From Microbacterium endophyticum (GTDB lineage Bacteria; Actinomycetota; Actinomycetes; Actinomycetales; Microbacteriaceae), in assembly GCF_011047135.1 (NCBI RefSeq), contig NZ_CP049255.1, positions 2,480,001 to 2,544,000 on the forward strand: 64,000 nucleotides of DNA, in the 5' to 3' direction. The notes beneath the pieces were generated by a model that saw only the letters and a list, made by a program, of their open reading frames with translations, was not told the DNA's origin and did no database searches. Below are positions 54,581 through 61,905 of this stretch, in pieces. Position 1 is the first letter of the stretch. Every line of letters starts with the position of its first letter. Position numbers and translations under genes: made by a program.

Positions 54581-55837
54581 GTCAGAGTCGGTAGCGTCGT
54601 CGGTTTCTGTCTCGGACGATTCGAGAAGTTCTGGCGCTGTCCATCGCCGCGGCGATGACTCGACAACGGCGGCTTCGCCGAGCGCATCGAGTTTGGTCTG
54701 ATCGATGCCGGGGAAACGTCGCGCTGTCACGAGTACGCGGCTCTCAAGAGAGCCGGCGAACTTGTTGTAGCTGTCAACCGTGCGCTCGATGGCGCGACGA
54801 AGGTCGTCGGCATGGCCCGCGAGGGCACCGAGCCGGTTGTACAACTCAGTTCCGAGTTCGAACAGCCGGCGTGCTTCTTGCGAGACCTCTTGCTGTGTCC
54901 AGGTGTACGCCACTGTTTTCAGTACCGCCCAGAGGTTGACCGGGGAAGCCAACGCCACACGTTTTCCGAAGGCGTAGTCGAGGAGCGAAGCGTCTTCTTC
55001 GAGCGCGGAAGAGAATAGCGATTCGCTGGGCAGAAAACAGATGACGAATTCGGGACTCGAGTCGAGCCCGCTCCAGTAGGTCTTTTTCGCGAGCGCGTCG
55101 ATGTGTGAGCGCACAGCCTTCACGTGTCGCGTGAGAAGCGCGGCGCGGCGCGCGCCTTCTTCTCCCTGGGCTGTGACGGGGATCGCACTCGCCTCGAGAT
55201 AGGCGTCAAGTGGTGCCTTCGCATCGACCGCCAGCGTCTTGTTGCCCGGAAGGCGAATGACCATGTCGGGGCGGCCAGCTCCCGCATCCGATGTGATGGA
55301 TGATTGCGTGTCGAAGTCGACGTAGCGCGTGAGGCCTGCTGCCTCAACAACCCGGCGAAGTTGCGTCTCTCCCCAGACCCCGCGCGTCGTTCCGGAGCGA
55401 AGGGCGCCAGCGAGAGACTCTGTCGTGGCGCGCAACGCTTCGTCGGACTCTTGTGCGCGGCGCAGCTGCTCGGCGAGCGAACCGTACTGGTTGTGTCGGT
55501 CGCGCTCAAGATCGGTGACCTTGATCTGCATCTTTTCGAGCGCATCGCGCACCGGGTCTAATGCTCGGAGTACCGCCTGATCGCGCCTCTCACGCTCTTC
55601 CCTCTGGGCGAGATCGTGCCGCGCGGATGCCGCGAGCTCACGCTGCAGGTCTCGTTGGCGTTCGAGCTCGGTATTTGCCGCCATCGCCGAGGCCTCCGCC
55701 GAAGCGAGGCGGGCAGTCAAGGAGTTCTGCGCTTCAGAGTGCGCGGCTCGAGAGCGCGCGGAGCCGACGTAGATGCCAACGACGACACCGATCGCGAGAA
55801 ACAGAACTGCTATCAGAAGCGCCGGGACTAGATCCAT
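54551..55837 (-). CDS. rmuC: DNA recombination protein RmuC
   Basis: 428 residues. An N-terminal membrane helix (about 4-26) and coiled coil (about 28-130) precede the RmuC core: GTTRGVWGETQLRRVVEAAGL (about 150), RPDMVIRLPGNKTLAVDAKAPLDAYLEA, and PEFVICFLPSESLFSSALEEDASLLDYAFGKRVALASPVNLWAVLKTVAYTW. RmuC restrains inversions and is PD-(D/E)xK-nuclease-like. The C-terminal about 25 residues are acidic and not conserved. Confidence 0.93.
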   Translation of the reverse strand: MDLVPALLIAVLFLAIGVVVGIYVGSARSRAAHSEAQNSLTARLASAEASAMAANTELERQRDLQRELAASARHDLAQREERERRDQAVLRALDPVRDALEKMQIKVTDLERDRHNQYGSLAEQLRRAQESDEALRATTESLAGALRSGTTRGVWGETQLRRVVEAAGLTRYVDFDTQSSITSDAGAGRPDMVIRLPGNKTLAVDAKAPLDAYLEASAIPVTAQGEEGARRAALLTRHVKAVRSHIDALAKKTYWSGLDSSPEFVICFLPSESLFSSALEEDASLLDYAFGKRVALASPVNLWAVLKTVAYTWTQQEVSQEARRLFELGTELYNRLGALAGHADDLRRAIERTVDSYNKFAGSLESRVLVTARRFPGIDQTKLDALGEAAVVESSPRRWTAPELLESSETETDDATDSDSRAAGNEAQ

Positions 55838-55879
55838 GCCCTTAGTCTGCTGCGAGCATCGGACATTGTTCGGGAGTCG

Positions 55880-56467
55880 CTACGCCGTGGCGGCGACCGG
55901 TTGCCCCACGCGCGACATATTCACTCCGACGGCGCGGGTGAGGTCAGCAATCGAAGTGACGCTGTAGCGACGCGCGGCATCGATCATGATGTGGGCGCAC
56001 GCGAGCGCATCGGCGGTCGCGTCGTGGTGCGCGAAGTCGTGGAACCCGGCTTCAGCTGCGGCAAACGGCAGACGATACGACGGAATGTCGTAGGCCTTGC
56101 GTGCCACCTGCAGGCTGCATGCGTATTCGAACGAGGGGCAGACGGCATCCGTCGCTTCGCAAGCGCGTCGGAGTACTGCCATGTCGAAGCCAGCATTGTG
56201 TGCCACGAGCACGTCAGTGCCGGCAAAGGCGGCGAGATCTTCGAGCTGCGCGACCCAGGTCTTAGCGTCGAGCACGTCGTCGGCACGAATGCCGTGGATG
56301 CCGATATTGAGCTCGAAGAACGCGTCGTGACCGGGCGGCGGCTTGATGAGCCATCCGGTCGTTTCGACGATTTGGCCGTCGCGAACGCGGGCAAGACCCA
56401 CACTGCACGCCGACGCACTACTGGAGTTGGCAGTCTCGAAGTCGATTGCGGTGAAGTCCAGTGGCAC
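55880..56467 (-). CDS. DnaQ-type 3'-5' exonuclease (DEDDh family)
   Basis: 195 residues. ExoI acidic pair in FTAIDFETANS (Asp about 9, Glu about 11), ExoII VLVAHNAGFDMAVLRRA (Asp about 95), ExoIII HHDATADALACAH with the His and Asp of DEDDh enzymes. It resembles stand-alone DNA polymerase III epsilon-like proteins that act in DNA or RNA trimming. The GTG start has GGTGGAAGG directly upstream. Divergent from ychF. Confidence 0.92.
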   Translation of the reverse strand: MPLDFTAIDFETANSSSASACSVGLARVRDGQIVETTGWLIKPPPGHDAFFELNIGIHGIRADDVLDAKTWVAQLEDLAAFAGTDVLVAHNAGFDMAVLRRACEATDAVCPSFEYACSLQVARKAYDIPSYRLPFAAAEAGFHDFAHHDATADALACAHIMIDAARRYSVTSIADLTRAVGVNMSRVGQPVAATA

Positions 56468-56542
56468 CCTTCCACCTTCTCACGCGTGATTGTCGGCGGC
56501 GGCCGCACTCGCCGCTGGAGCGGGGGATGTGCGTCGGCAACG

Positions 56543-56548
56543 TAGACT
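56543..56548 (+). promoter_or_regulatory. -10 box for a near-leaderless ychF mRNA
   Basis: TAGACT followed by 8 nt and the GTG at 56557; no ribosome binding site visible. Confidence 0.5.
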
Positions 56549-56556
56549 GGACTCCC

Positions 56557-57630
56557 GTGGCTCTCAGCATTGGAATCGTCGGACTGCCCAACGTTGGCAA
56601 GTCAACTCTCTTTAACGCGCTCACCAAGAATCAGGTTCTCGCGGCGAACTACCCCTTCGCCACGATCGAACCCAACGTGGGTGTCGTCAACCTGCCAGAT
56701 TCTCGGCTGAACAAGCTCGCCGAAATCTTCGGTAGCGAGCGCATCTTGCCCGCAGTCGTCTCGTTCGTCGACATCGCCGGCATCGTTCGTGGCGCGAGTG
56801 AAGGCGAGGGCTTGGGTAACCAGTTCCTCGCGAACATTCGTGAAGCGGATGCGATCGCCCAGGTCGTGCGAGGGTTCGCTGATTCGGACGTCGTTCACGT
56901 CGAAGGTGCGGTCAATCCGCAAAACGACATGGAGACGATCAACGCTGAGCTGCAGCTCGCTGATCTTCAGACCCTCGAAAAGGCGATCCCGCGCTTCGAA
57001 AAGGAGATCAAGGGCAAGAAGCTTGACCCTTCGGTTCTTGAAGCGGCCGTTGCCGCCAAAGACGCTCTTGAGCGTGGCATCGTGCTGTCGGGCTCGGGCA
57101 TCGACCTGGCACCGATTCGCGAACTGGGCCTGCTGACGGCAAAGCCCTTCATCTTCGTCTTCAACGTCGACGAAGCCGTGCTGACGGATGCTGCTCGCAC
57201 TGCCGAGCTCGCGGCCCTTGTTGCTCCGGCCAAGGCTGTTTTCCTCGACGCGAAGATCGAGTCAGAACTCATCGAGCTTGACCCCGAAGATGCCGCTGAG
57301 CTTCTCGCCTCGACAGGTCAGGAAGAGTCGGGCCTTGACCAGCTCGCTCGTATCGGCTTCGACACCCTCGGCCTCCAGACCTATCTCACCGCTGGCCCCA
57401 AAGAAGCCCGCGCGTGGACGATCGGCAAGGGCTGGAAGGCTCCGCAGGCAGCCGGTGTGATTCACACCGACTTTGAAAAGGGCTTCATCAAGGCCGAGGT
57501 CATCTCGTTCGATGACCTGGTCGAGACCGGCTCCGTGCTCGAAGCTCGCTCGAAGGGCAAAGCGCGCCTCGAAGGCAAAGAATATGTGATGCAAGACGGC
57601 GACGTCGTGGAGTTCCGCTTCAACAACTGA
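56557..57630 (+). CDS. ychF: Redox-regulated ATPase/GTPase YchF (Obg family)
   Basis: 357 residues from the GTG at 56557. G1 GLPNVGKSTLFNALT, G3 FVDIAGIVRGASEGEGLGNQFLANIREADAI, and the ATP-specifying FVFNVDE region replace the usual NKxD. The C-terminal TGS-like domain includes GPKEARAWTIGKGWKAPQAAGVIHTDFEKGFIKAEVISFDDL and ends V-E-F-R-F-N-N. YchF binds ribosomes and hydrolyses ATP. Its last codons are the first copy of a repeat found five more times downstream, marking it as an integration site. No terminator directly follows it. Confidence 0.96.
   Translation: MALSIGIVGLPNVGKSTLFNALTKNQVLAANYPFATIEPNVGVVNLPDSRLNKLAEIFGSERILPAVVSFVDIAGIVRGASEGEGLGNQFLANIREADAIAQVVRGFADSDVVHVEGAVNPQNDMETINAELQLADLQTLEKAIPRFEKEIKGKKLDPSVLEAAVAAKDALERGIVLSGSGIDLAPIRELGLLTAKPFIFVFNVDEAVLTDAARTAELAALVAPAKAVFLDAKIESELIELDPEDAAELLASTGQEESGLDQLARIGFDTLGLQTYLTAGPKEARAWTIGKGWKAPQAAGVIHTDFEKGFIKAEVISFDDLVETGSVLEARSKGKARLEGKEYVMQDGDVVEFRFNN
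57601..57630 (+). repeat. Repeat R1: 3' end of ychF, presumed primary attachment site
   Basis: The last codons of ychF read V-E-F-R-F-N-N-stop; the core is GTTCCGCTTCAACAAC. Later copies use GGTTT where ychF uses GCTTC, both encoding Arg-Phe. The left arm of the recombination-like motif is poorly conserved here. Confidence 0.8.
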
Positions 57631-57769
57631 GGGTCGCTCGGCCGACGGTTCTGAGCAACTGAACTCGCACGCTTGATAGGGGCCTGCGGGGCTCGTTTCT
57701 CATCTGCTCACCACATCGATCAGTAGAGTATCCATGTCGTGATCGAGAGTGGATCGAAGGAGATCTCTG

Positions 57770-58411
57770 ATGGCTGATGATGCGAGCAGCAAAGTTCCGT
57801 ACCTGCAGGCGCATGGCAACCTGAAAAAGGCGCTGGAGAAAATCATCAATGCGACTGTGCCGCCGAAGTTCACACAGGACTTTCTCGCGACGACTCTCGA
57901 CTTGCCAGGCGGAGGTGCACGGCCGGTCATTCCGTTCCTCAAGCGAGCCGGATTCCTAGGCTCTGATGGCACTCCGACGGAAGTGTACAAGCAGTTCAGG
58001 AATCCGTCATTGCGTGGTGGCGCGGCGGCGCAGGGTCTAAGGAACGCGTACGCCGACCTTTACACGGCCAACGAGTACGTCCATGACGCTAACGACAAGG
58101 ATCTGAAGGGCCTCATCGTGCAGGTCACAGGTCTGAATGCCGACTCCAAGTTGATCCCGTCGATGGTTGCTTCTTTCAAGACTCTGAGGGAATATGCTGA
58201 CTTTAATGGGGGCAATGGGGCCCCGAGCCAAAGCAGCACCGAGGGGGAAGGCCCCAATGCTGAAATTCCACTCCATCTTGGAAATGGAGCGGAGTCTGGC
58301 CACGGGAATGAAATCCAGTTGGGCTATACGATCCACCTAAATCTGCCCGCGACCAGCGATATTGCAGTCTTCAATGCGATCTTCAAAAGCCTGAAGGAAA
58401 ACTTGCTGTGA
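57770..58411 (+). CDS. DUF5343 family protein (cassette 1)
   Basis: 213 residues from the ATG at 57770, with AAGGAG 6 nt upstream. The DUF5343 pattern is clear: PYLQAHGNLKKALEKIINATVPPKFTQDFL (about 9-40), then PFLKRAGFLGSDGTPTEVYKQFRN, a winged-helix-like layout. The final half contains GLIVQVTGLNADSKLIPSMVASFKTLREYADF, a Gly/Ser/Glu linker (about 150-175) and a beta-rich end. The base composition looks less GC-rich than the backbone. The next gene starts inside its stop (GTGA), so the two products likely act together. Function unknown; DNA binding is an inference. Confidence 0.82.
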   Translation: MADDASSKVPYLQAHGNLKKALEKIINATVPPKFTQDFLATTLDLPGGGARPVIPFLKRAGFLGSDGTPTEVYKQFRNPSLRGGAAAQGLRNAYADLYTANEYVHDANDKDLKGLIVQVTGLNADSKLIPSMVASFKTLREYADFNGGNGAPSQSSTEGEGPNAEIPLHLGNGAESGHGNEIQLGYTIHLNLPATSDIAVFNAIFKSLKENLL

Positions 58412-58998
58412 CGTCCATGGATGATTCTCTCAAAATCTTCCTGATGACGGCTCAACTCATCGAAGAAGATCTTGATGAGGTCGAACAGACTCTTGCCCTC
58501 GATCTCGGACGGAAGCGCAAGGCTGGGGCGGGTGAAGCAGCCGATTATTATCCGCAGATCGAGCATGCGTTTCGGGCCGAGGCGAAGGAGATGGCCCCCC
58601 ACTATGAGGTTTTTTACTCCCTCGAACGAACTATACGAACCCTAGTTGCAGATTCGCTTGAGGCATCGGACGGCGCAGGGTGGTGGCTTAATCCGGACCG
58701 CGTCCCTTCGAAGATCAAGGACGATTGTGAGTCTCGTCTGAAGAAAGAAGAGGACACCGGTGTCACCCTTCGCTCGGAGGACCCCTTAGACTTTTCCACA
58801 TTTGGCGAACTTGGCCAGATAATTACGAGCAATTGGGATGTATTCGGCGCCTTTTTCAAGAGCGAGAAAGCTGTTATCCGAATCATGGCGAATCTGAACA
58901 CGCTCCGCGGCCCAATAGCTCACTGTACGCTCCTTGCTGAAGACGAAGTCGTTCGACTGCGCCTGTCGGTGAGGGACTGGTTCCGTCAGATGGAGTAA
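58408..58998 (+). CDS. Swt1-like HEPN domain protein (cassette 1)
   Basis: 196 residues, starting at a GTG overlapping the DUF5343 stop. An acidic helical N-terminus (about 1-60) is followed by a HEPN-type domain: FYSLERTIRTLVADSLE, DFSTFGELGQIITSNWDVFGAFF, and LRGPIAHCTLLAEDEVVRLRLSVRDWFR, which contains an R-x4-H motif. HEPN R-x4-6-H sites are ribonuclease centres in many toxins and defence proteins. The Gly after Arg replaces the usual Asn. Paired expression with DUF5343 suggests a toxin-antitoxin or defence pair, not demonstrated. Confidence 0.75.
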   Translation: MTSMDDSLKIFLMTAQLIEEDLDEVEQTLALDLGRKRKAGAGEAADYYPQIEHAFRAEAKEMAPHYEVFYSLERTIRTLVADSLEASDGAGWWLNPDRVPSKIKDDCESRLKKEEDTGVTLRSEDPLDFSTFGELGQIITSNWDVFGAFFKSEKAVIRIMANLNTLRGPIAHCTLLAEDEVVRLRLSVRDWFRQME

Positions 58999-59116
58999 GC
59001 CTTGCGGCGCCCCAAGCTGCGTCCTGGAGAATGTGCGCGCACATGGCGGCGTGACTGCGCGCACCTTTTCAGAGCGCCATCGGCCGCTGTCTCTCTGACA
59101 AATGGCTGTCTGTAAA

Positions 59117-59149
59117 GTAACCCGGGTGGAGTTCGGTTTTGGCAGCTAG
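59117..59149 (+). repeat. Repeat R2: degenerate copy of the ychF 3' end
   Basis: GTGGAGTTC is identical to R1; the following 15 bp are diverged but still read as V-E-F-G-F-G-S-stop in the same frame. Its left side GTAACCCGGGTGG closely matches R4 (GTAACCGGGTGG). It separates the HEPN pair from the membrane-protein gene. Confidence 0.55.
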
Positions 59150-59186
59150 AGAACGTCCCAGCGCGGGGGAATCGGTTGTGTTGTCA

Positions 59187-59220
59187 CACGCGCAGACGTA
59201 CGTCAACACGCCTGCGCGTG
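59187..59220. repeat. Inverted repeat in cassette spacer
   Basis: CACGCGCAG (59187-59195) and CTGCGCGTG (59212-59220), perfect 9-bp arms with a 16-bp loop that itself contains GACGTACGTC. No T-run. It may be an operator or a folded recombination feature near R2. Confidence 0.4.
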
Positions 59221-59326
59221 ACCGACGGACCTACTTTGACGTAGCACTGAGCAACCGTCAACTCCGCCGCAGTCGACGAAGGGCGTGGTCCAAAGCGTCT
59301 GATTGATCGTGGTGGACGACGGATTT

Positions 59327-60232
59327 CTATCGGGCGAAAGTACGGATCCGATGAGACTCGTTCAAGTCAAATTTTTGACCGTCGATCGTGATGTTCCCCT
59401 GTGGCCAACTGCCGGTGCCGGTGCCGGTGCCGACGCCCCGGGCATCCGGTGCGCTCGCGTACATGTGCCCCTCGAGGCGACCGTCGGCGAGCAACTCTGT
59501 CCCGAGCCACAATTGAACCCGTTGTGAAGGGATACCTTGGGCAAGAACATGTGGGGAAATTTCATCAACTTCGCGAGGGTATCGATCCTGAATTCTCTGC
59601 TCCGATGGAGGAACGCCGCCGTTCGCCCGAGAAAGTTCCAATTGAATCGCGGCAGGCAAGTTTTCCGGATCCATGGACAAGAGGTCCTGGCTGACACGGC
59701 GTGCTCGACGGCCACGAAGCTCGATTTGTGGTTGCCCGAACATGAAAATTAGTGCTCGACGTCGGCGTCTCCACGGGATCACGGCATTGCGCCAGGTCAA
59801 GACTATGACTGCGCCGTCGGCGCTCGAAGAGGAGGCCATTCGAAGCTCATTGGCTCGCTCGTCACCGGACCACGAGATATCCTCGGAGTCGAATATTTCA
59901 ATGCGAAAGCTCTCACCCGGGTACAGCGCCTGCACCAGCGGTATCGTTCCATCCCCCGCGACTGGGCGCCCAGTTCGTGTAATCCATGCTGGATGGTAGG
60001 CAATCTGCCGCACGGGGCTCGACCCCATATTTGACAGCGTCCACGTGAACGATCGGGAAGGCGGCGCAGTGAATATGGAGCTGCGTAGGCGTCCGCGAGT
60101 GAGGAACGCGGAAAGTAATCCGATCAGCGTGATCGTGAACGCCCCGAGGGTCACCCAGTCGGCAACGTTACCGACTGTACGCTCCCAATCGACGCGTGTG
60201 AGTATCGGGGCGACCGAGTAGGCGAAGCTCAT
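59327..60232 (-). CDS. Single-span membrane protein of unknown function (cassette 2)
   Basis: 301 residues from the ATG at 60232; a GTG at 60238 is in frame but TAACCT sits exactly 6 nt before the ATG. The N-terminus (about 1-25) is followed by one hydrophobic helix (about 27-47, WVTLGAFTITLIGLLSAFL). A predicted soluble domain contains SIFTAPPSRSFTWTLSNMGSSPVRQIAYHPAWI and YPGESFRIEIFDSED, suggesting a beta-sandwich, then an Arg-rich stretch (WRRRRRALIF). A Gly-Thr repeat (GTGTGTGSW) lies near the C-terminus. No recognised family. Opposite in direction to the other modules except the Abi gene. Confidence 0.6.
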   Translation of the reverse strand: MSFAYSVAPILTRVDWERTVGNVADWVTLGAFTITLIGLLSAFLTRGRLRSSIFTAPPSRSFTWTLSNMGSSPVRQIAYHPAWITRTGRPVAGDGTIPLVQALYPGESFRIEIFDSEDISWSGDERANELRMASSSSADGAVIVLTWRNAVIPWRRRRRALIFMFGQPQIELRGRRARRVSQDLLSMDPENLPAAIQLELSRANGGVPPSEQRIQDRYPREVDEISPHVLAQGIPSQRVQLWLGTELLADGRLEGHMYASAPDARGVGTGTGTGSWPQGNITIDGQKFDLNESHRIRTFAR

Positions 60233-60238
60233 GATCAC

Positions 60239-60244
60239 AGGTTA
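60239..60244 (-). promoter_or_regulatory. -10 box for the cassette 2 membrane protein
   Basis: TAACCT on the minus strand, 6 nt before the ATG at 60232: a leaderless-type promoter inside the cassette. Confidence 0.4.
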
Positions 60245-60340
60245 GAGGTCCGCGTATCCAGTCCGAGAACGACTGCCCAACCTTCATACGAGTGCGGGCC
60301 GGTGTGCCGCGAATCCGGCGATCCTATGACGCTACTCGGT

Positions 60341-60374
60341 TACGGAACGTCGTGGAGTTCCGGTTTAACAACTG
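60341..60374 (+). repeat. Repeat R3: copy of the ychF 3' end
   Basis: Encodes V-E-F-R-F-N-N-stop. Core GTTCCGGTTTAACAAC. It shows perfect inverted arms CGGAAC (60343-60348) and GTTCCG (60357-60362) around an 8-bp spacer, like a tyrosine-recombinase core site. It matches R6 at 31 of 32 positions from TACGGAACG onwards. Confidence 0.8.
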
Positions 60375-60376
60375 AG

Positions 60377-60394
60377 CCTGCGGCGAGCCGCAGG
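60377..60394. repeat. Hairpin adjoining repeat R3
   Basis: CCTGCGGC (60377-60384) and GCCGCAGG (60387-60394) are perfect complements starting 2 bp after R3 and ending 3 bp before the Abi-like gene stop. It could end that minus-strand transcript, though no T-run follows. Confidence 0.5.
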
Positions 60395-60397
60395 TCG

Positions 60398-61201
60398 CTA
60401 TCTCATGGATCGCGAAATTCGGATTCGAGGAGAGCGGAGCTTCTCGCGTCTGCCGTCCGGACGCGACTCTAGGAGCATTGGTACATTCGACGAGCGTTCC
60501 AGCCATGTGGCGAGGTCTCTGTCGAGCATGCGGGCGAGTCTTAGACAAGCTTCGTGTCCCTGTTTCGCGGTCAAACGTTGCTGTTGTTGACCCGGGAGCG
60601 GGAAGCCTCGCACGAGTGGCTCGTGGTGTCCGACGCGGTTTCGCAGAGCATGAACTTCCGTGACTTGGCGTAGCGCCCACACGCGAGAATACTGGGCGCT
60701 GAGGTTCCGCGCGACAGCCCTGCCGCCGGGAAAGACTCGATGTAGCGTCCGTCGCCAATTGTCTTCGTAATCGACGTGTAGCCGGCGGGGTTCCTTCCCT
60801 GCATAGCCTCCAGCGTCGAACAAATCCTTCCAGAACCCGAACATAAGTCGCGCGATGAGACGACCGGAGAACTCCGGCGCTTGCACGTTTTGCCTGATGT
60901 GGCCGGGTAGATCTTCCCAAGCTCGGCCGAGCGCGTTTAGCGATCGTCCATCGAGCGGCATCCCGCCTGTTTCGAACCAGCGAACCCCGTGCTCGGAGCT
61001 CGCCTCTCGATGAATAGCGTTCCTCAGTGCCACCTCGAGGATCGCTATGTCGGCGAACAGTGCGACCGAGAGGTCCCGGTCCCAAACGTAGAGTTCCCGG
61101 GCGAGTCGACGGTTTCCCCCGGACTCGCTCAGATACGTCGCCATGCGGTCTGACGAAATCGCCCGATCGATCGAATGGGCCTCCTTGAACAACAAGCGCA
61201 T
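60398..61201 (-). CDS. Abi_2-like (AbiD/AbiF) HEPN protein (cassette 3)
   Basis: 267 residues. The Abi_2 pattern is seen in LARELYVWDRDLSVALFADIAILEVALRNAIHRE (about 33-66), RLIARLMFGFWKDLF and EVHALRNRVGHHEPL (about 183), where R-N-R-V-G-H is the HEPN R-x4-H site. Lactococcal homologues AbiD/AbiF give phage resistance by abortive infection, and HEPN proteins of this kind often cleave RNA. TAGCAT lies 7 nt before the ATG, suggesting leaderless expression. The last about 25 residues are Arg/Ser-rich. It sits alone between repeats R3 and R4. Confidence 0.82.
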   Translation of the reverse strand: MRLLFKEAHSIDRAISSDRMATYLSESGGNRRLARELYVWDRDLSVALFADIAILEVALRNAIHREASSEHGVRWFETGGMPLDGRSLNALGRAWEDLPGHIRQNVQAPEFSGRLIARLMFGFWKDLFDAGGYAGKEPRRLHVDYEDNWRRTLHRVFPGGRAVARNLSAQYSRVWALRQVTEVHALRNRVGHHEPLVRGFPLPGQQQQRLTAKQGHEACLRLARMLDRDLATWLERSSNVPMLLESRPDGRREKLRSPRIRISRSMR

Positions 61202-61208
61202 GGGGCAT

Positions 61209-61214
61209 ATGCTA
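61209..61214 (-). promoter_or_regulatory. -10 box for the Abi-like gene
   Basis: TAGCAT on the minus strand, 7 nt before the ATG at 61201, inside the cassette. Confidence 0.4.
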
Positions 61215-61329
61215 ACGGTGTAGTCCCCGGATCTGGCCTCTCCCGACTTGAGCGGTGAAGCCTCCGGGGTCCTCTTTTTCCTTTCGTCGGCACGTAGCGC
61301 TTCCTGCTGTCAGCGTGATGTCTTCCGTG

Positions 61330-61363
61330 ACGTAACCGGGTGGCGTTCCGGTTCAACAACTAG
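61330..61363 (+). repeat. Repeat R4: copy of the ychF 3' end
   Basis: Encodes V-A-F-R-F-N-N-stop (TAG). Arms CGTAAC (61331-61336) and GTTCCG (61345-61350) match at five of six positions around an 8-bp spacer. Left side GTAACCGGGTGG resembles R2. Confidence 0.75.
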
Positions 61364-61396
61364 GTATCTGTCGGGGTGCACGGAAGGGTGGAGCCG

Positions 61397-61732
61397 ATGA
61401 GCGGTTTGGTTCCCGAGCGGCGTGTGATCCGTCTCTTCCCCGAATACAGCCGGGACTGGCCACTGTGGGAGAACTCGACACCTACGTGGGACGTGGGCTA
61501 CACAACCACGCCAAAGATGTACGGACTGTCAGAGGCTCTGACACGAGACATGGCCAAGTGGAATGCACTCTGGGAAGCGAACTTCGACCCGTTCGAAGGT
61601 TGGAAGAGTGACGAGGCACGCGAGCAGTGGCGCGAAGAAGGCTTGAGCATCGTGACACGTCTCCGCGCTGAAGTCGCTGACTTCGCCGATGTGAAATATG
61701 AACCATGGCCGCTCGGTAGCTGGGACGAGTAG
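61397..61732 (+). CDS. Hypothetical 111-residue protein (cassette 4)
   Basis: Start chosen at the ATG 61397 with GGAAGGGTGG upstream; an in-frame ATG at 61376 is less likely. The protein is small, acidic and Trp-rich (YSRDWPLWENS, MAKWNALWEANFDPFEGW, REQWREE), with a PEYSRDWPLW start and a GLSEALTRDMAKW helix. I recall similar small actinobacterial proteins with no assigned function; an immunity-type role is possible but unsupported. Its stop lies 2 bp before repeat R5, so the whole cassette is essentially this gene. Confidence 0.72.
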   Translation: MSGLVPERRVIRLFPEYSRDWPLWENSTPTWDVGYTTTPKMYGLSEALTRDMAKWNALWEANFDPFEGWKSDEAREQWREEGLSIVTRLRAEVADFADVKYEPWPLGSWDE

Positions 61733-61734
61733 TG

Positions 61735-61758
61735 GTCGAGTTCCGGTTTAACAACTGA
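61735..61758 (+). repeat. Repeat R5: copy of the ychF 3' end
   Basis: Encodes V-E-F-R-F-N-N-stop with core GTTCCGGTTTAACAAC identical to R3. The left inverted arm is absent or diverged, and the end of the 111-residue gene occupies that side. Confidence 0.78.
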
Positions 61759-61905
61759 AAGTTCTCCTCGTCAGGTCTCCTTCCGCATCCACTCCACGCT
61801 CATCCGTGGCGAGTATCAGCGCTTCGGTCGGCTTCCTTCTCGCTTGACATTCGCTGCTCCGCCAGCGTGCTAGCGTTGCGGCCGCGAAGATTCAGTGGAG
61901 GCAAA

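Larger units (their letters stand above)
58999..59326. other. 328-bp region without a gene between two cassette modules
   Basis: I see no convincing coding sequence. It holds the degenerate repeat R2 (59117-59149) and a perfect 9-bp inverted repeat (59187-59195 with 59212-59220). The rest shows nothing I can name. Confidence 0.6.

Noticed and set aside
60324..61208. Alternative minus-strand frame over the Abi-like gene
   Set aside because: It runs through repeat R3 and has Arg/Ser/Pro-rich composition without domain features, while the overlapping frame shows the Abi_2 pattern.
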